Below are positions 47,228 to 59,854 of a stretch of DNA of 64,000 bases, in pieces. Each line of letters opens with the position of its first letter. The first letter of the stretch is position 1. Origin of the DNA: Poronia punctata (lineage: Eukaryota > Ascomycota > Sordariomycetes > Xylariales > Xylariaceae); assembly GCA_022579005.1 (NCBI GenBank), contig MU401493.1, forward strand, positions 170,779-234,778, in the 5' to 3' direction. A program made the translations under genes and the position numbers. The notes under the pieces were generated by a model. The model worked only from the letters and a program-made list of their open reading frames with translations. It made no database searches and had not been told where the DNA came from.

Positions 47228-49568
47228 GATTGGTTCTATACTAGTGTCAGATCAGAGGTTGTTTATTAGAAGCAAGTAGATAGCCATAAATACAGCGGCG
47301 AGGAGAAAATCAGAAAGGGAAGCAATTGGCCAAGGATAGTCTGGAGGAGCAACCGGAGAACAGAACTATAGCCATCGTCTCAAGGACGGTTGAAGGGAAA
47401 AGGGAAAAGGGGCAAGATGGCTTATTTGATATAAGACCCATCCGCGCCCTCATGACATTGCAATGATAGACGGGGATGAGCATTTCGACACAAGTAGATC
47501 ATGCAATACACAGAACGAGCAGGATAGAAGGGGGAGTCCCCTGTATAAGTGTGGTAGGAGATGGTAGAAAAGTATAGAAGATAGTACTAAAAAACAGTAG
47601 GCGAGTGGAGAGGAAGAGCAAGAAGTAGTAGAAAAGATGTAGAGAAGTAACAGGCAGAGTCGTGGAGTTGAAGATGGTATAGAGCTGACTTAAAAGAGTA
47701 GACCACATGGTATAAGAAGATAGGGGATTGGTAACAAGAAGTAGGGACTTAAAACAATATATGTTGGGAACCAACCTGGAAATATTATCTCGAGTGTGGG
47801 ATCGGTAGTATAATTGTACAGGATGGTAACGGGAAGACGGGGTCTCTGTACTCCAAAGTGTCAGCCAAAGAAACATAGAGACAAAAGAAAGACACAAAAG
47901 GTGTAAGTCCAAACCTGAGAAAATATATGTGTCTACCGTGTCAAACCCTCTTTACGCTTTTTTCTTGATTGGCGAAATGAACAGAAGAGAAGGTAAAACT
48001 CGGAATGAAAGTCGAAGAAACGTAACAGGGCCGTAGGACTTGAAAACGGGAACTCGAAAGTGAGTTAAGTTGACTATCCCCAAAGTCAGATACCAACCAA
48101 AACTTCACAAGATAATACTCCAACCCTGTTGTTAAGTACTGTATTCCGTAACCGTTTCTCGTCTTGCTTGACACGGTGAATTTCTGATTCTGATGATGCT
48201 CAAAGAAGAACTTGAAGCAAAGCTATCAGAATACTCGCAACCTTTTTTGTCAAGTCAGAGGAAAAGACAGAGAGAGAGGGTGTGTGTAAGAGATGTGCAA
48301 ACTTGTATAAAATAATAAGAAAACGTCAACAAATACAAACCGTGCAAGTAGGTACTTACTTCTTCTCACACCTAAAAAGACAAACGTTGAGGAAGAACCT
48401 TTTCTTTCGTCGTGTGTTGCGTAAACAGTTTGTTGGTCAATTAAGATGAAGACGGCATAGAGAGTCCTTGAGAACAGGAGACGTGAACCTGTGTTAACCA
48501 ACAACGTAAGTAGAACTGGAACCATCAACCCTTCTTGCTTGCTCGCTCGCTTCTCGACGAATATTTCCTTGGTGCGTCAGCAGTCAGGAACAGATGCACA
48601 CAGTGAATAACCAGCTTGTTCAGACAGAGAGAAAGAATAGAAGAGTGGGGTTTCAACTTTTGCTGAGTGGTCTTCTGTTCACGGTTTGGTGAAAATGTCA
48701 AGAGTGCAGAAATAATACCTAATGTGGGAATAAACACACACACACACACACACAAGTAGAGTGAGTGAATGGGGCTAGAAGACGTCGACTTGTTATCAGA
48801 TAAATACACTACAAGGTACATTTACTCATGTTGTTGTGCCGCATGCTACCTAAAGCCCGTGATATGTTTGTTTTGCGCAACGGCCCCGGAGGTAGACGGC
48901 AAAAGCGGGTCTCCATGTATAGATTTCGGCATCTACAAGGCCGGCACTCGGCCCTAGGGTAGGTATGTAGATATACAGGTGAGGACTAGCCAGTCACTAC
49001 ATGTTTACTATGACCTACTAGGTTTAGTACACCCTGGGCAAAGATCTGTGGCATCGGTAACCTGTCACATCCCTAGCACAGGAGGTAGGCTTGAAAACTC
49101 TTATATTGAACTGACAGTTACGGAGAAAGGTTGGAACATTTAGAAGACTCTTGAATTCTCGTATGTGCACAAGTGAACGGCTTAAAGTTGTAAAGACATG
49201 GCACTATATGTTGATAGCTTTGTTCAACCCTTCAGGGGGTGCACATGTCGTTGGAGGTGGCACGTGACATCCTTAGTGAGCTCTACTATTGGCAAATCTC
49301 TGCACATTTGCATGTATACAAATGGTGATTGGTAGACATACAAGTATGTAATGTATGATATGTGTATATAACTAGTAGATGACATTTCAAAAGGTCATTC
49401 ATACTTTCAACCAGGACCAATGCTAGCTTAATGACCCGTCAATCATTTGTCTGAAAGACTATCCCAATCCTGATAACTTTCTTTATCGCCTGCAACGCCG
49501 CCCAGATGCCGCAATATTGTATCATCACACCATCCCAGTCGCGGGTCGAACCTTGTAAGGTGCCTCGC
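47228..49568. other. Long intergenic region, upstream of the 45-47 kb gene
   Basis: About 2.3 kb between the start of one minus-strand gene and the 3' end of PIK1. From 47230 to 48760 the minus strand is strongly pyrimidine-rich (CTTCTT, CCTTTT words), typical of a long fungal promoter and leader; it may hold non-coding 5' exons. An AC dinucleotide run lies at 48734-48754. No coding gene is seen. Confidence 0.5.
48734..48754. repeat. AC dinucleotide microsatellite
   Basis: About ten AC units in intergenic DNA. Confidence 0.85.
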
Positions 49569-52500
49569 CTAATATATACCTTGAGTGCGATACTGGAACG
49601 TGTCATATCTGGGTTTGTATTAGTCAGCAGTCCAGGGGTCTGAGGGATAGGGCGACTCACAGTCTTGTGTAGTAGCTACCGTAGGATTTACCTATCAAGT
49701 CCGTCTCAACAAACTGTTCGGCCTCGTCAGCGCTCAAGTGCAACTGGAAGCGCTGGCGTAAGGCTGCAGTGGTTTGTATCATGCCCGCCGAATAGCATGG
49801 CATCTTCGAGTCTCTGCCCATCATGCTGACAAGATCGATGATATTATCCGCAGACCGGCGAAGGGCTTTGAAAGCGTCAGTTTACCATGTAGTTAGATAA
49901 GGGGTAGTATGGAAAGGAGAAACAAGTCACTGACCTTGAAATGCCTGTTTGCAGAGTGTCTTGTAGTCTTCAAAATCCGGAGAACCAACGCCGCCCAGTA
50001 CGTCAACGTATTCCTGCGTGAGCTTAAAAGGCGCCGCTTCGAATCCAACAGAGCCGGGTGAGTTGGATAGCATGAATCCAAAATCGATATGTATAATATG
50101 GCCCTCATTATCTATCAGGACGTTGCCGTTGTGACGGTCTTTCAACTGCAAGATATATTGTATCATGCTGTACGCCGCGAGCGACCGCTTGAACGCGTCC
50201 ACCGCACTCTTATACGGCTCGCTATCGGGCTTGCCAAAGGTCTTCAGCCAGTGGTCTTTTAAAGTGGCGAAGCGTCTGCGCGCGTTGACCCCCGATTCGC
50301 TCGACGACAACGTCAAGCTGCGCTTCAGCGAGTGCAGAGAAACGCCGTTGGTAATAGTCTCGATGAGCCCGGACGACTCGCCCGTTACCAGGATCTGCAT
50401 GAGTTTGACCCAGACGGGCACGCCCGCGTCAACCCAGATCTTGTGACACACTTGGATCAGTTGGCATGCAAACGCCTCCTGTCTTAGGTCGGATCCCGTC
50501 TTCACGATGACACTGACAAGGTCCCAGTTCTTCATCCACCCATACGGCGAGCTTTTGCGAATCCGTTCCTTTTTAACATGCCACGCCTCACCGAAAACGG
50601 CTGCGCTCGGATCGTCACGGTCGCCCTTTTTCTGCACCCCGCCTGTCATCGCGTCGTTCTCCATCCTGGCCGCACCGGCAATCTGACTATTACCGGCCGC
50701 GTATTCGTCATCCATATCGCCTTCCGAGACCGACGATGTCGCGCTTGTTTTGGCGATAATCATGTCAAAAGTGGGCCCCTGACCGTCGTCTAGGTCGAAG
50801 CTTTGTTCCTCGAGGCTCTGCATACTTGCAATGATCTTTGATCGAATAGCCGCCACTTCCTGCCTTGGTCGCTTCCCGCTCGTCGCATCCAACTGCGCCA
50901 GCATTTGGGAAGCTGTGCGCATATGAGTCGCCAAGGCCGAGAAGTCGGGTTGTTCATGTGTATTGCGGTGGCTAGAGAACCCTATCTTCTGTAACGGCCC
51001 CGGGCTGCTGGATCTAGACATGGAGGCAACCTGGTCTCGCGGTGCCGAGTCTGAGACCAAATTCGCCAGACCGTTCGAGGTCGACTTTCGAACTAACTTG
51101 CTTTTCTTTTTGTCGGCAATGTCCTTATCAAAAGCTTTAAGCATAGGAGAGCTCCCCAGGTCGCCTGACGTCGGCTCGAATACACTATCAACTTTTTCGT
51201 GCTCCAGCGACAATGAACGCTCGCTAGCAGGCGTTCCTAGGGCATCTGACAGATCGAATAGTCGCCTCCGGTTGTTCTGCTCTGATAAGAGGGTACTCAG
51301 TAGAGGTTGATTCTCCACCGAGTTTGGGTCAAAGGTGAAGTCGTCCCGAAGAATCTCAATCATGAGTAGGAATGGGACCTTCTCAGCACTATTCAGCACA
51401 GTGGACTCTGCGGGATTAACTCGGACGATGCGGTGATGGCGACTCTTCGCGGCAGAACCACCAACAAGCGTCGGAGGACAAAGGACCGGAATATCTAGTT
51501 CTGCAGGTAAATCCCTGTCGATAAGCGCAAGCTCAGCCCGCAAAGCACTAAGACGAGCTTGCTTAGGCACTACGACGAGTCTGTTCGAAATATCCTCCAG
51601 TGCTGACAGGAATAAGGTCTGCGTGCGGAAATAATTCTGTCTTAGGAGGCCGCTCTTTTGTTCCGCAGTCATCTCGGCAAGGCCAATAAACGTCTTAGCA
51701 TGATGTGAATGCCTCCGAGATATGGCATCCGTTGGGCGGGGCAACCGGGCCGAAAGTGGTGTTGTAGGCCGTGTTATCGTCCTCGGAGTCCTCATCTCAG
51801 GCAGCGGAAGAGACGCAGAGCTCAGACGTGCGTCTGCCATCGATTCCGGGAAACCCGGTTTCGTACCTGCTTGGACGTTGTTGAGATTGATCCTCGAGGA
51901 CATTGGCGACGAAGCCACCGGGCTTTGAGTTTGATTCTCATTCTGCGTAAATTTTGCATCGTGGACACCTCCAACTCTGGCCACATCTCGCTGCCGTCTT
52001 GACTTGGTCGAAGTTCCATTTACCGTGTGACTCCTCGCCACTTTCAATTGGCTCGACCCTGAATCAGATATGACATCGCTCGTTGGCTGAGACTTCCGTG
52101 CTTGCGCAACAGCAAGCGGCCCAGCCCATTGGGATAGCAGAGGTAACCCGACACTAGCAAGGACGAAGCCGGCCAAGACGGTGACCGGTAAAACGTTTTC
52201 GGTGATCTTCTCCTGTCTTGCCGACTCGGGGTGTCCGAAAACGATGTGTTGTACCTTATTGTAAACTCTCCGACAGGTTTTAAAAGCTTGTGCTTGCGGT
52301 GTCGAAGCGAGATCGTGGAGATATGTCTGGAAAAGCCAGAACGTCTATAAAATGATGCTCAGCAGTTGAACCCCTGACCACGGTTGGATCATCGGATGCG
52401 GATGGGCGGCGACTAACCAAAAGCGCAGCGCTAACAGATTCTTCACATAAATCCAGCAGGAATTCCTCCAGCGCCATAGACTCGTTGTCGATACTGATTA

Positions 52501-52744
52501 TAAGGTGGCATAATTGCGGTAGGAAGAATTCGATGTCCTCGTATGGGAACTGGCGAAGTTTGGAGCAAAGAACGTAATGTATACCGACGTGATCTGCATA
52601 CCGGCTACGAGAACACCCGAGTCAGATTGAGCGTCACCAGTGCGTTGAGACCGCCACGACTTACGATAGATATGAAACGGAGAGAAAAGGGTTCTGGTTA
52701 AAAACATCACTCTCGATAAAACGTTGGAGCAGATCCCAAGACAT
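49569..52744 (-). CDS. PIK1: Phosphatidylinositol 4-kinase PIK1 (type III beta)
   Basis: Five exons (52744-52665, 52604-52418, 52344-49935, 49865-49661, 49608-49569) encode 973 residues, with every junction in frame. The start MSWDLLQRFIESDVFNQNPFL and the next exon RYADHVGIHYVLCSKLRQFPYEDIEFFLPQLCHL form the lipid-kinase-unique helical region. The centre is Ser-rich and disordered with a short conserved QHIVFGHPESARQEKI lead-in. The kinase domain shows SGLIETI, then LKDRHNGNVLI (catalytic Asp and Asn, about residue 822) and HIIHIDFGFML (DFG). The last exons give ALRRSADNIIDLVSMMGRDSKMPC and end RLYDTFQYRTQGIY. PIK1 makes PI4P at the Golgi and nucleus and is essential for secretion. The donor of the third intron is GTCAGT and that of the second GTTAGT. 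Confidence 0.96.
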
Positions 52745-53211
52745 AGCGAATTATGTAACTATGGCGCGCTCTCTTCTGTCTCTTATAATGACGGGGCACG
52801 GAACCATGTCACCTGGATTGAGCTTTGTAAGGGAACATCGGAAGGCTGTCTACCATGGCTGCGGTCGTCGACAGCTTATTACAGCAGGTGCATTAGGATG
52901 GGCTGTGTGCGCATCGCAGGTTTAAACAAGACAATTCGAAATAGTAGTAGGTAGGTGGAATTTGGAGTTGACATATTTCGAGCAAGTGTCAAGATGTATG
53001 TACTAGGTACTACCATACTCGTATACTGTTCCGATTACGCGTGCTAGTCCGTTTCCACTGGCTGTTCCTACCTTGTTAGTATTAGCTTGTATCTTTAAAA
53101 TGCATTTGTACTACACAGTTCCAACTTTTAAAGTGAAATACGAGTACTAATGTACCGCGTAGAAATAGGGTCCAGAATGTGTTAGTACATAATAGGTAAT
53201 AAAATATCTGC

Positions 53212-53735
53212 ACATATGTAGCCCACCTACGTCTACCTTGAAAAATTCCTACATCTAAGGAGTTTCTCCACTTAGTGCGCATTAGCTCCCTCCTTTTATA
53301 TGTTTCCATAGTACAGCGCCTTAGCATGTACCTCCTAAATTAGTAACTTGTAAATAACATATATATAAGTCGTTTTTATATATAAGTACTTAAGTAGGTA
53401 GGTAAATACCTACATGTAGATAGGTAAGTAGGTAAGTAGGTAGGTATTAAGTAGGTAGGTAGGTAGGTAGGTAGGTAGGTAAGTAGGTAGGTAGGTAGGT
53501 AGGTAGGTAGGTAGGTAGGTAGGTAGGTAGGTAGGTAGGTAGGAAGGTAGGTAGGTAAGTAGGTAGGTATACCTAGCAGTCCTTGTAGGTTAAGTCATTT
53601 TTCTATAAAATACTTGGGCAAGAGACGCTGCGTTGCGATCTGCATGCTGGCGTTGAGTATTTGGACCTAAGTGGGGAACTCCTTAGATGTAGGAATTTTT
53701 CAAGGTAGACGTAGGTGGGCTACACATATGTACAT
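53212..53735. repeat. Long inverted repeat (fold-back) enclosing a TAGG array
   Basis: The left arm 53212-53276 (ACATATGTAGCCCACCTACG to CCACTTAG) pairs with the right arm about 53667-53735 read on the other strand. The core AGCCCACCTACGTCTACC and the following TTGAAAAATTCCTACATC and TAAGGAGTT match perfectly; a 2-base indel near the outer end and two differences near the inner end interrupt the rest. The spacer is about 390 bp and is largely the GTAG microsatellite. No coding sequence lies inside. It could be a MITE or fold-back element, but I found no clear target-site duplication. Confidence 0.8.
53393..53570. repeat. GTAG (TAGG) microsatellite
   Basis: A run of GTAG units with a few variants (AAGTAG, AGGAAG), in the spacer of the inverted repeat. 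The unit is four bases, so it is not a telomere array. Confidence 0.9.
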
Positions 53736-54636
53736 GTAGCAATAGGTAGGTGTAACTAGTGCCTATTATGACATCGACTTGCTAGATTGGGATATACTAC
53801 CCCATCTATTTTGCACAGTATGTCGAGGTACTTGCCTAAAGGGTATCTAACCTTCCCGTCCCTATTTTGGTGTACCTACGAGTAGAGCGTCTATGCGCAC
53901 TCATTTTCGACTACAAAGTAGGTACCTACCTAGGACACAATTACTTGTCATTATCTGTTATATACACGTACGACTACTGGAAGCAAACCCTAACCTTGTA
54001 CTTGACAAGATACTCGTAGGTAACGTGGCAGTTCTTCATCTCTGGATGAGCACCAACTTCGCATCGTAGGATATCTGTTTACTAGGGGCCAGCCTAATGT
54101 ACCCCCTTACCTCTTATACATATCAGCCATGACATACACGCTCATAAATGGGAGCTATCAACTTTATTGTACACATCCCGTAAGCCGAGGGGAAACATAG
54201 AGAAGGGTATATGTGTATAATCCACCGCGAAATGAACAGGTGAGACGGAAAAAGGCCTTTAGATTGGGACTTTTGCCGTCCCCATCGTTAAAATTTTCTT
54301 TCTCCATCGAGTCAAATGGCAATGGGGATGTGCCCGGGTATAGTATGTTGAACGGTATGACCAGCTGCTTGGTTGTAACAGACTCAGTATCAGGAGCCTA
54401 CTTCAAGCATGAGAACGCCAAATCATTAACCACCGCTTGTCCTACCATCATCCTAGGAGTTTGCTAACCACGATAAGCCTTGCCTCTGTAAAGTACAGTA
54501 GCCCAAACCACCAACGCCGGTACCAATGTTACAACACTTTCGCTCATTGCTGCTTCTTAACGCCGAAACATGAAATCAGTTGTCGTGACGCCCGTAATCC
54601 TAGGTCAAAAGCAAAGTGTTTTGGTAGACGAGGGAT

Positions 54637-55812
54637 CTAGGCTGCTGCTTTCCTTTTACGACCACCTCCTCGTCCTCTCTTCTTGACTTCTACAGCCTCG
54701 GCCTCATCGTCGCTTTCACTCTCCACCTTCGATTTGCCACTCCTAGCGCCTTCTTTTTCTTCTACAACCTTGGCAACAATGTCTCGCAAGAAATCCCATT
54801 CATTAGTCGAGTCTATTGCCTGCTTTAACATTGCCGCGGTGATGCGCTTGGAGTTCTTATCCTTTGCCACTTCGGCACTCTTTTGGACAAGCTGTACCAT
54901 AAACAGCTCTAGTGCTTTCCCTACTGCGATCGGAGTCTGTTGCGCGACCTTTCCAACCTCTTCGTCGGCCTGCATTATCCGTTTAATACGAGCTGTGGGA
55001 AATTTTGTCCGCACGGGCGACTCCATTATCTCAGGCTCCTTCACCACCTGGGCAGCAGCTTTGCCTCGTGGCATAGTAGCGTTTGAGTCCGAGGGCCCCA
55101 GCTGATCAAAAACCAGTGGCTGCTGTGCCTGCTGATGATAGTTGTGGCGGTGTTGCGGAGGCTCTTGTGCTATTGCAGGAGACGCAGAATAACCAGAAGA
55201 GGTGGGGCCAGTTGGCTCGGTATAGGACGGATGGTACGACGGCGCAGCCTGTGGATGATACCCAGGCTGGTATGGAGGCACGTAATTCGGTTGCTGGTAC
55301 AGGGAGGCTAGTTGCTGGGCATAGGAAGCTAATGATGGATGGGATGTATTATCCTCGTAGGTAGATCGGTTATTTATACTCGGTTGGTGGTGCTGGTGTT
55401 GACCTTGAGGTTGAAAAGCACTGTGGTTTGTGATAGTCGCAGTCGCAGTTGCTGTTGAGCTATTGTTACTGCTGCTGTTATTGATATTATTATAGTAATG
55501 AGGTTGATGGTGGTGGTGGGGCGATTGTGGTTGGCTGAGATTGGGTGGTCCTTGTAATTGTGTTTGTACCTGCGACCGTGCTTGTGCTTGAGCTTGTGCG
55601 TGTGCGTGTGCCTGAGCTTGAGCTTGAGCCTGAGTCCGTGATTGGCTTTGGAGCTGCTGTTGCTGCAAAGGGTGAGGACTAAGATGGTTGGGGAATGCGT
55701 CTAGGTAATTGTAGCTCGACCTAGAGGGGATCGAAGGGATGTCAGAGCCAGAATAAAAGGAAGACAAGTCGGGTGACCTGGGTGCATATGAATTGTCGCC
55801 GGTCGCAGACAT
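54637..55812 (-). CDS. BUR6: Negative cofactor 2 alpha (BUR6/DRAP1) histone-fold repressor
   Basis: A single exon of 391 residues from ATG 55812 ([12 protein letters not shown]); the frame is open further left but only from a TTG. The C-terminal third carries the NF-YC-like histone fold: [26 protein letters not shown], then [25 protein letters not shown] and [21 protein letters not shown] (residues about 267-355). It is followed by an acidic, then Lys/Arg/Gly-rich tail that looks like a nuclear-localisation region. This order matches NC2-alpha, which pairs with NC2-beta and binds TBP on DNA to repress or tune RNA polymerase II initiation. A CHRAC/DPB3-type subunit is the main alternative. The first 260 residues are a low-complexity Gln/Ala/His/Asn extension, much larger than in yeast Bur6. 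Confidence 0.87.
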   Translation of the reverse strand: MSATGDNSYAPRSPDLSSFYSGSDIPSIPSRSSYNYLDAFPNHLSPHPLQQQQLQSQSRTQAQAQAQAHAHAQAQAQARSQVQTQLQGPPNLSQPQSPHHHHQPHYYNNINNSSSNNSSTATATATITNHSAFQPQGQHQHHQPSINNRSTYEDNTSHPSLASYAQQLASLYQQPNYVPPYQPGYHPQAAPSYHPSYTEPTGPTSSGYSASPAIAQEPPQHRHNYHQQAQQPLVFDQLGPSDSNATMPRGKAAAQVVKEPEIMESPVRTKFPTARIKRIMQADEEVGKVAQQTPIAVGKALELFMVQLVQKSAEVAKDKNSKRITAAMLKQAIDSTNEWDFLRDIVAKVVEEKEGARSGKSKVESESDDEAEAVEVKKRGRGGGRKRKAAA

Positions 55813-58645
55813 GTCCACCAAGGCCAAAACGTCCAAGGGAGAGAGGAAAAGTCTTTGACTCGTCCGAACTAACGGCTGGATATGTAGCAAGTGAGTAGTC
55901 AGGGATAAAGACTTGGAACAACGAAGCCAGACCGTTCCAGGAATTATGGGGCTCGCCTGTCGGGTCTCGAGCTCTTCGTTTCTTCCTCCTTTGTACTTGG
56001 ACTTGAGCGATTCAGTTTATCAGTTTCCCTTTGCCCTCCAATTTTTGCTCTCTCACTTTCTTCCGTACTTCTTCGTTGTTCACAGTAGAACTGCGCCCGC
56101 GAGGTGATATCCACTTCCAGTTGCTGACTTATTATCAGACGCGAATTGACAGGTTCCCAGATATGTGCAACTTGGAAAAAGACCGGATGAAAGGCTGGGA
56201 ATACCTCGCTACAATCATACGGGGATTTGAGCTGTAGCAACTTATCACTGCTTCCAAGGCTGCTTCCTGCAAGGCAAAAAAGGAGCAACTGCAGGTGTGA
56301 AAGGGCTTAGATCGTCAACAGTTCATATGCACCTGAACTGTCCAGGTACCCGGCTGTAGTAGTATGTATAAAGGGACTTGAAGGCTTATGTAGGTAGGTG
56401 TCCAACCACCTATACACATGCTGCAACGACAGATAGACTCAGGTGCAGAATTCACAGCCTCTTCTATTTGGAGGCAGTGGGGTCAGGTCAGGCGGGTATC
56501 CCAACCTGGACTTTAGACACAACAGGAATTCTTATATAGAACTTCTATTGGTTATCTGCAATGTCCGGAAAGGAAACAGTTACTGATCCTGTGCATGCAA
56601 AATCGGTTCCTAGTGCCCCTAGATCTCACAGGTAGTAATGAATACCGATGATTCTTTCTTTCCTGGATGGAAAGGGGGTAGGTAACGTGTCTGTTACAAC
56701 CCGTTATGTCTGTGTATCTCGAGTTGAGAGGCAGGCGAATGCGTGTTGGGGTGTTCTGTCCACCAGTGTCGATTATATCAATGTAGTTGCCGAGTGGGGT
56801 AGTTGATAGGTACGTGTAGCAGGTACGTCGACTGCAGGTGGTGGGAACTAAAAACGTGTAGCCAAAGATAAGATAATTATAGTAAGGCTGGTTAGGCGTG
56901 GCCCGTGCAGTACGTAAGGTGGATGAGTCAAGTGGCTTAAGCTTTAATACTTGGTGACGTAGGTATGCAGGATATGGGATATGGGATATGTTGTATGTGG
57001 GTGATAAAGCAGAAAGCGAGGTTGGTTGCTGAATAGGGAGGTACGAATAGGTTTACTAGCGAGGCACGAGGATCGGATTCCGTTCGAACCAAGGTGGTGG
57101 GCGTCACTCCCTTATGAAGGATGTACGGGCGGCGAGTGCCCACTGTTTTATATTCGATCACACACCGAAAATGAATCAGGGGGTCCCATCCCACAAGCTC
57201 CAACAGCCTGCCTGAAAAGCCTCCATACGTACCTACTCGTACATACTTCATGGTAGGCAGGCAGGTAACCATATATGTACAGGATGTTTCCTACTAAGCA
57301 CATTCATATTTATGTGATAGTCATCCGCGGCAAAGGCTCATTTTCGTAGAAGCACTCATCTACTAGGATAAAATGATCCAGTCAAGACATAAAATAAAAG
57401 ATGAGAAAAGATTTGAAGACACATACTTGCCGTGTCATCTGTGCTCCCCTCTCTGCATCAGCTGGCACCCATGTCTCCTCCCCACTTACACGTACACAGC
57501 GGGACAGCTTTGCTGATTTTTAACTTTTAGTTTTTCTGTTCTTACACTAATCTAAGGTTAGGTATTATTATACACGTACCTGTAGACAAGAGCTACCTTA
57601 CTTCCCCTGATTACTCTCCATTTTGTAGCCGGAGTTTCTGTTTGTTAGTTGAATTGGATAGGACATGTAGACATATGGTTATACAGCTTAAAGCTGTGTC
57701 ACTTGGTTTAATTATTCTCCTGTCGGTTCTGTCGAGGACTCAAGCCTCAAACCATCGTGTGGTTACATTCTATTAGGTACATTCGTGCTGACTGCATGAA
57801 CAAGCAAATGTTATTAGACTACAGACTACTCATACGTAACCCTCGACAAGAGGTACGTGTACTATGTAGGTAGTTCAACAGGCCAGCCCCGCCAGGTACC
57901 TGACCGATATGTCCCTGTACATATCACGGTAAACTACACGTACAAACGTGCAGTCAGCGGCCCGCTTTTGCATCCCACCGACCTTCCAAAAAGTACGTAC
58001 TCGTATATGTTACCGTGCGGGTTGGTACGAGTACCTGCCTGCTGGGTACATTAGATAGACCAGTCTACTTGTAGGCAACACACGTTATTTACGCGTATTT
58101 GATTTGATCTACCTAATCGTGCCTAGGACATGGGTATTCGCATTTCTCCCAACCTAGCTCTCCACGAGGCAGAAATCTGTACAGCAGCTATCCTAGAAAT
58201 CAGAAACGCTGCAAGATCGATTACAAAACTAGGGTGACCGGCAACGACTCTAACTTTGTCTCCCGCATGCACTTTTCGACCATGCATGTCCGAAAAGTTG
58301 ACGTCCAAGGTAACTTGCTGTGTGGTCACAGGTTTCCTTCTACAACCCACTCGGGCTCTCCGCCCAACCACATGGTATGTCTTCAATTCCCTGAAGATTC
58401 AACGTCGCTGGATCCCAGTGGACGCAACCCCCACGCTATAGATGATGATAAAAATGGTAAAGAGCTTTCTCGGAGATCCATGTATGCTAGTCGTCTAGAA
58501 GCCGGGCGTTCCTACGCCATGGTTCCTTTGTGACTGGCTGGTCGATGATGGCATTACTTGATCTAATCTGACATAATCTGCCCATTTTCCCGAGTCACTA
58601 CACAATTTTACGAGAAAGATAGAGGTTCTAACACGGCTTGTCTAA
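55813..58645. other. Long intergenic region, no convincing gene
   Basis: About 2.8 kb. Several frames of 60-115 codons occur (for example 56937-57272 minus and 58234-58533 plus), but none has a recognisable domain or intron pattern. Repeated GTACCTAC and ACTCGTA words are frequent near 57220-57260 and 57840-58060. Remnants of a decayed gene around 58120-58540 cannot be excluded. Confidence 0.45.
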
Positions 58646-59854
58646 CTAGATTTTACTCCTGATTTCTTGAACGATTGAGTTCAGACCGTCTAGCCGTCTT
58701 TTAGGGTCGTCGCTAAGAAAAAGCGAAGCAACAGGCCAGGCGTGAATACCGCCCCTGTGCCCTCGACTGCTGACTTCGATACCATTCTTGTCCCAGAACC
58801 GAACTAGATCTTCGATATCAGGTGCGAATACCTCCTCGGTCCCATATTCAAGGTGTATTCCGCGTAGCGGGCAAGCTTCGTGCCACCACACCGCATCCTT
58901 GCAACGGCCTGGAGATACCAGTGGATCGCTAGGCGCATAATCTCCAGAGTACCGCCGGGCGTACGCATGTAAACTTCGAGCGTCGAGATAGTCGCTCTCG
59001 GTGTTGCGATGTTTTTCTGACAACAGTGTAACCCACGGGGATATAAGGACAGCAAACGCGGGTTTCCCGAGATGCCGATCCCCGTATCCTTTGACCAGGC
59101 CCGCTTTGTAATTTGGATTCGCAAGATGCAGTAACAATGTGAGAACTATTGTACCGCCAGCAGAATCACCGCCGACACAGACCCTTCCCGGACTGCCCAC
59201 AGTGGATAAGACATGTTCGTACCCGGCAACGGCCTCGTCCAGTTGTTTAGGAAAGGTATTATCGGGAACGAGACTGTATTCTAACGCGAATATCGAGGGG
59301 TTTTCGTACCCAGCTTTCTTGAGGAGGTCTAGCCATGACAGCAGGAATTCCAAATAGAAGTATGACGAACCCATCGAAAACCCTCCACCTTTGTCTACAG
59401 TCAGCAGCAGCCGCCAAGCGTCCCAATGTGTTTGTCCACACAGCACACAGCATGGCCTAGCTTACCATGAGCGTAATATAGACACAGATCTGGTTGTTTT
59501 TTCGGGTTATGGACTATCCAGATGCCTCGGAAGTTTTCCTACAGTGCGTTTAACATTCGGGTCTCTTAAACCTAGGCCGCGTTCACTTACACCGCGGTGC
59601 TCATGCCAGTGAACTGGAAACTTGAAGTGACCATGCCGTAGCATTCTGAATCTCAAGAACGGTAACGTCACGGGCTTAGAGAAGAAGACCCTGCCGACCT
59701 TGGGATCCACGTTTGCGAAGGCATGACGAACACAGCGAATGACGAAGTCCTCGAAAGGCGATGCTTGTTGCACGAACAGGGGCTGGTCGGCGCGCCTAGA
59801 TAAATATCGTTCGCGAATGAAACCGAATGGGAGTTGTACTACTACATACGTCCA
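58646..59854 (-). CDS. Alpha/beta hydrolase of the hormone-sensitive lipase type; 5' end unresolved
   Basis: Three exons are clear: up to 59591, 59538-59466 and 59388-58646, with introns of 52 and 77 bp. The junctions give HEHRGENFRGIWIVHNPKKQPDLCLYYAHGGGFSMG, including the HGGGF oxyanion motif. GGDSAGG holds the nucleophile Ser. The acid residue lies in the EEVFAPDIEDL region and the His in HRGGIHAWPVASLF, so the triad looks complete. The family cleaves short-chain esters or lactones; the substrate cannot be read. The frame is open from 59854 down, but no ATG lies in it before FRMLRHG and a TAA stands at 59855-59857. Either a small upstream exon is spliced in (a branch-like GCTAAT and acceptor TAG lie at about 59839-59856) or the 5' end is damaged. 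Confidence 0.75.

Larger units (their letters stand above)
52745..54636. other. Intergenic region with inverted repeat and TAGG microsatellite
   Basis: About 1.9 kb upstream of PIK1 and downstream of the NC2-alpha gene. The main structure is an inverted repeat around a GTAG/TAGG array, listed below. Flanks carry many GTACCTACC and TACTCGTA words. No gene is seen. Confidence 0.55.

Noticed and set aside
47499..48528. Ser/Leu/Phe-rich minus-strand open frames
   Set aside because: They result from long pyrimidine-rich sequence; no domain, start context or splice structure supports a protein.
53393..53570. Interstitial telomere repeat
   Set aside because: The unit is GTAG (four bases), and the array at 8889-8912 is CTAAC (five bases). 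Neither is the six-base TTAGGG repeat of filamentous fungi.
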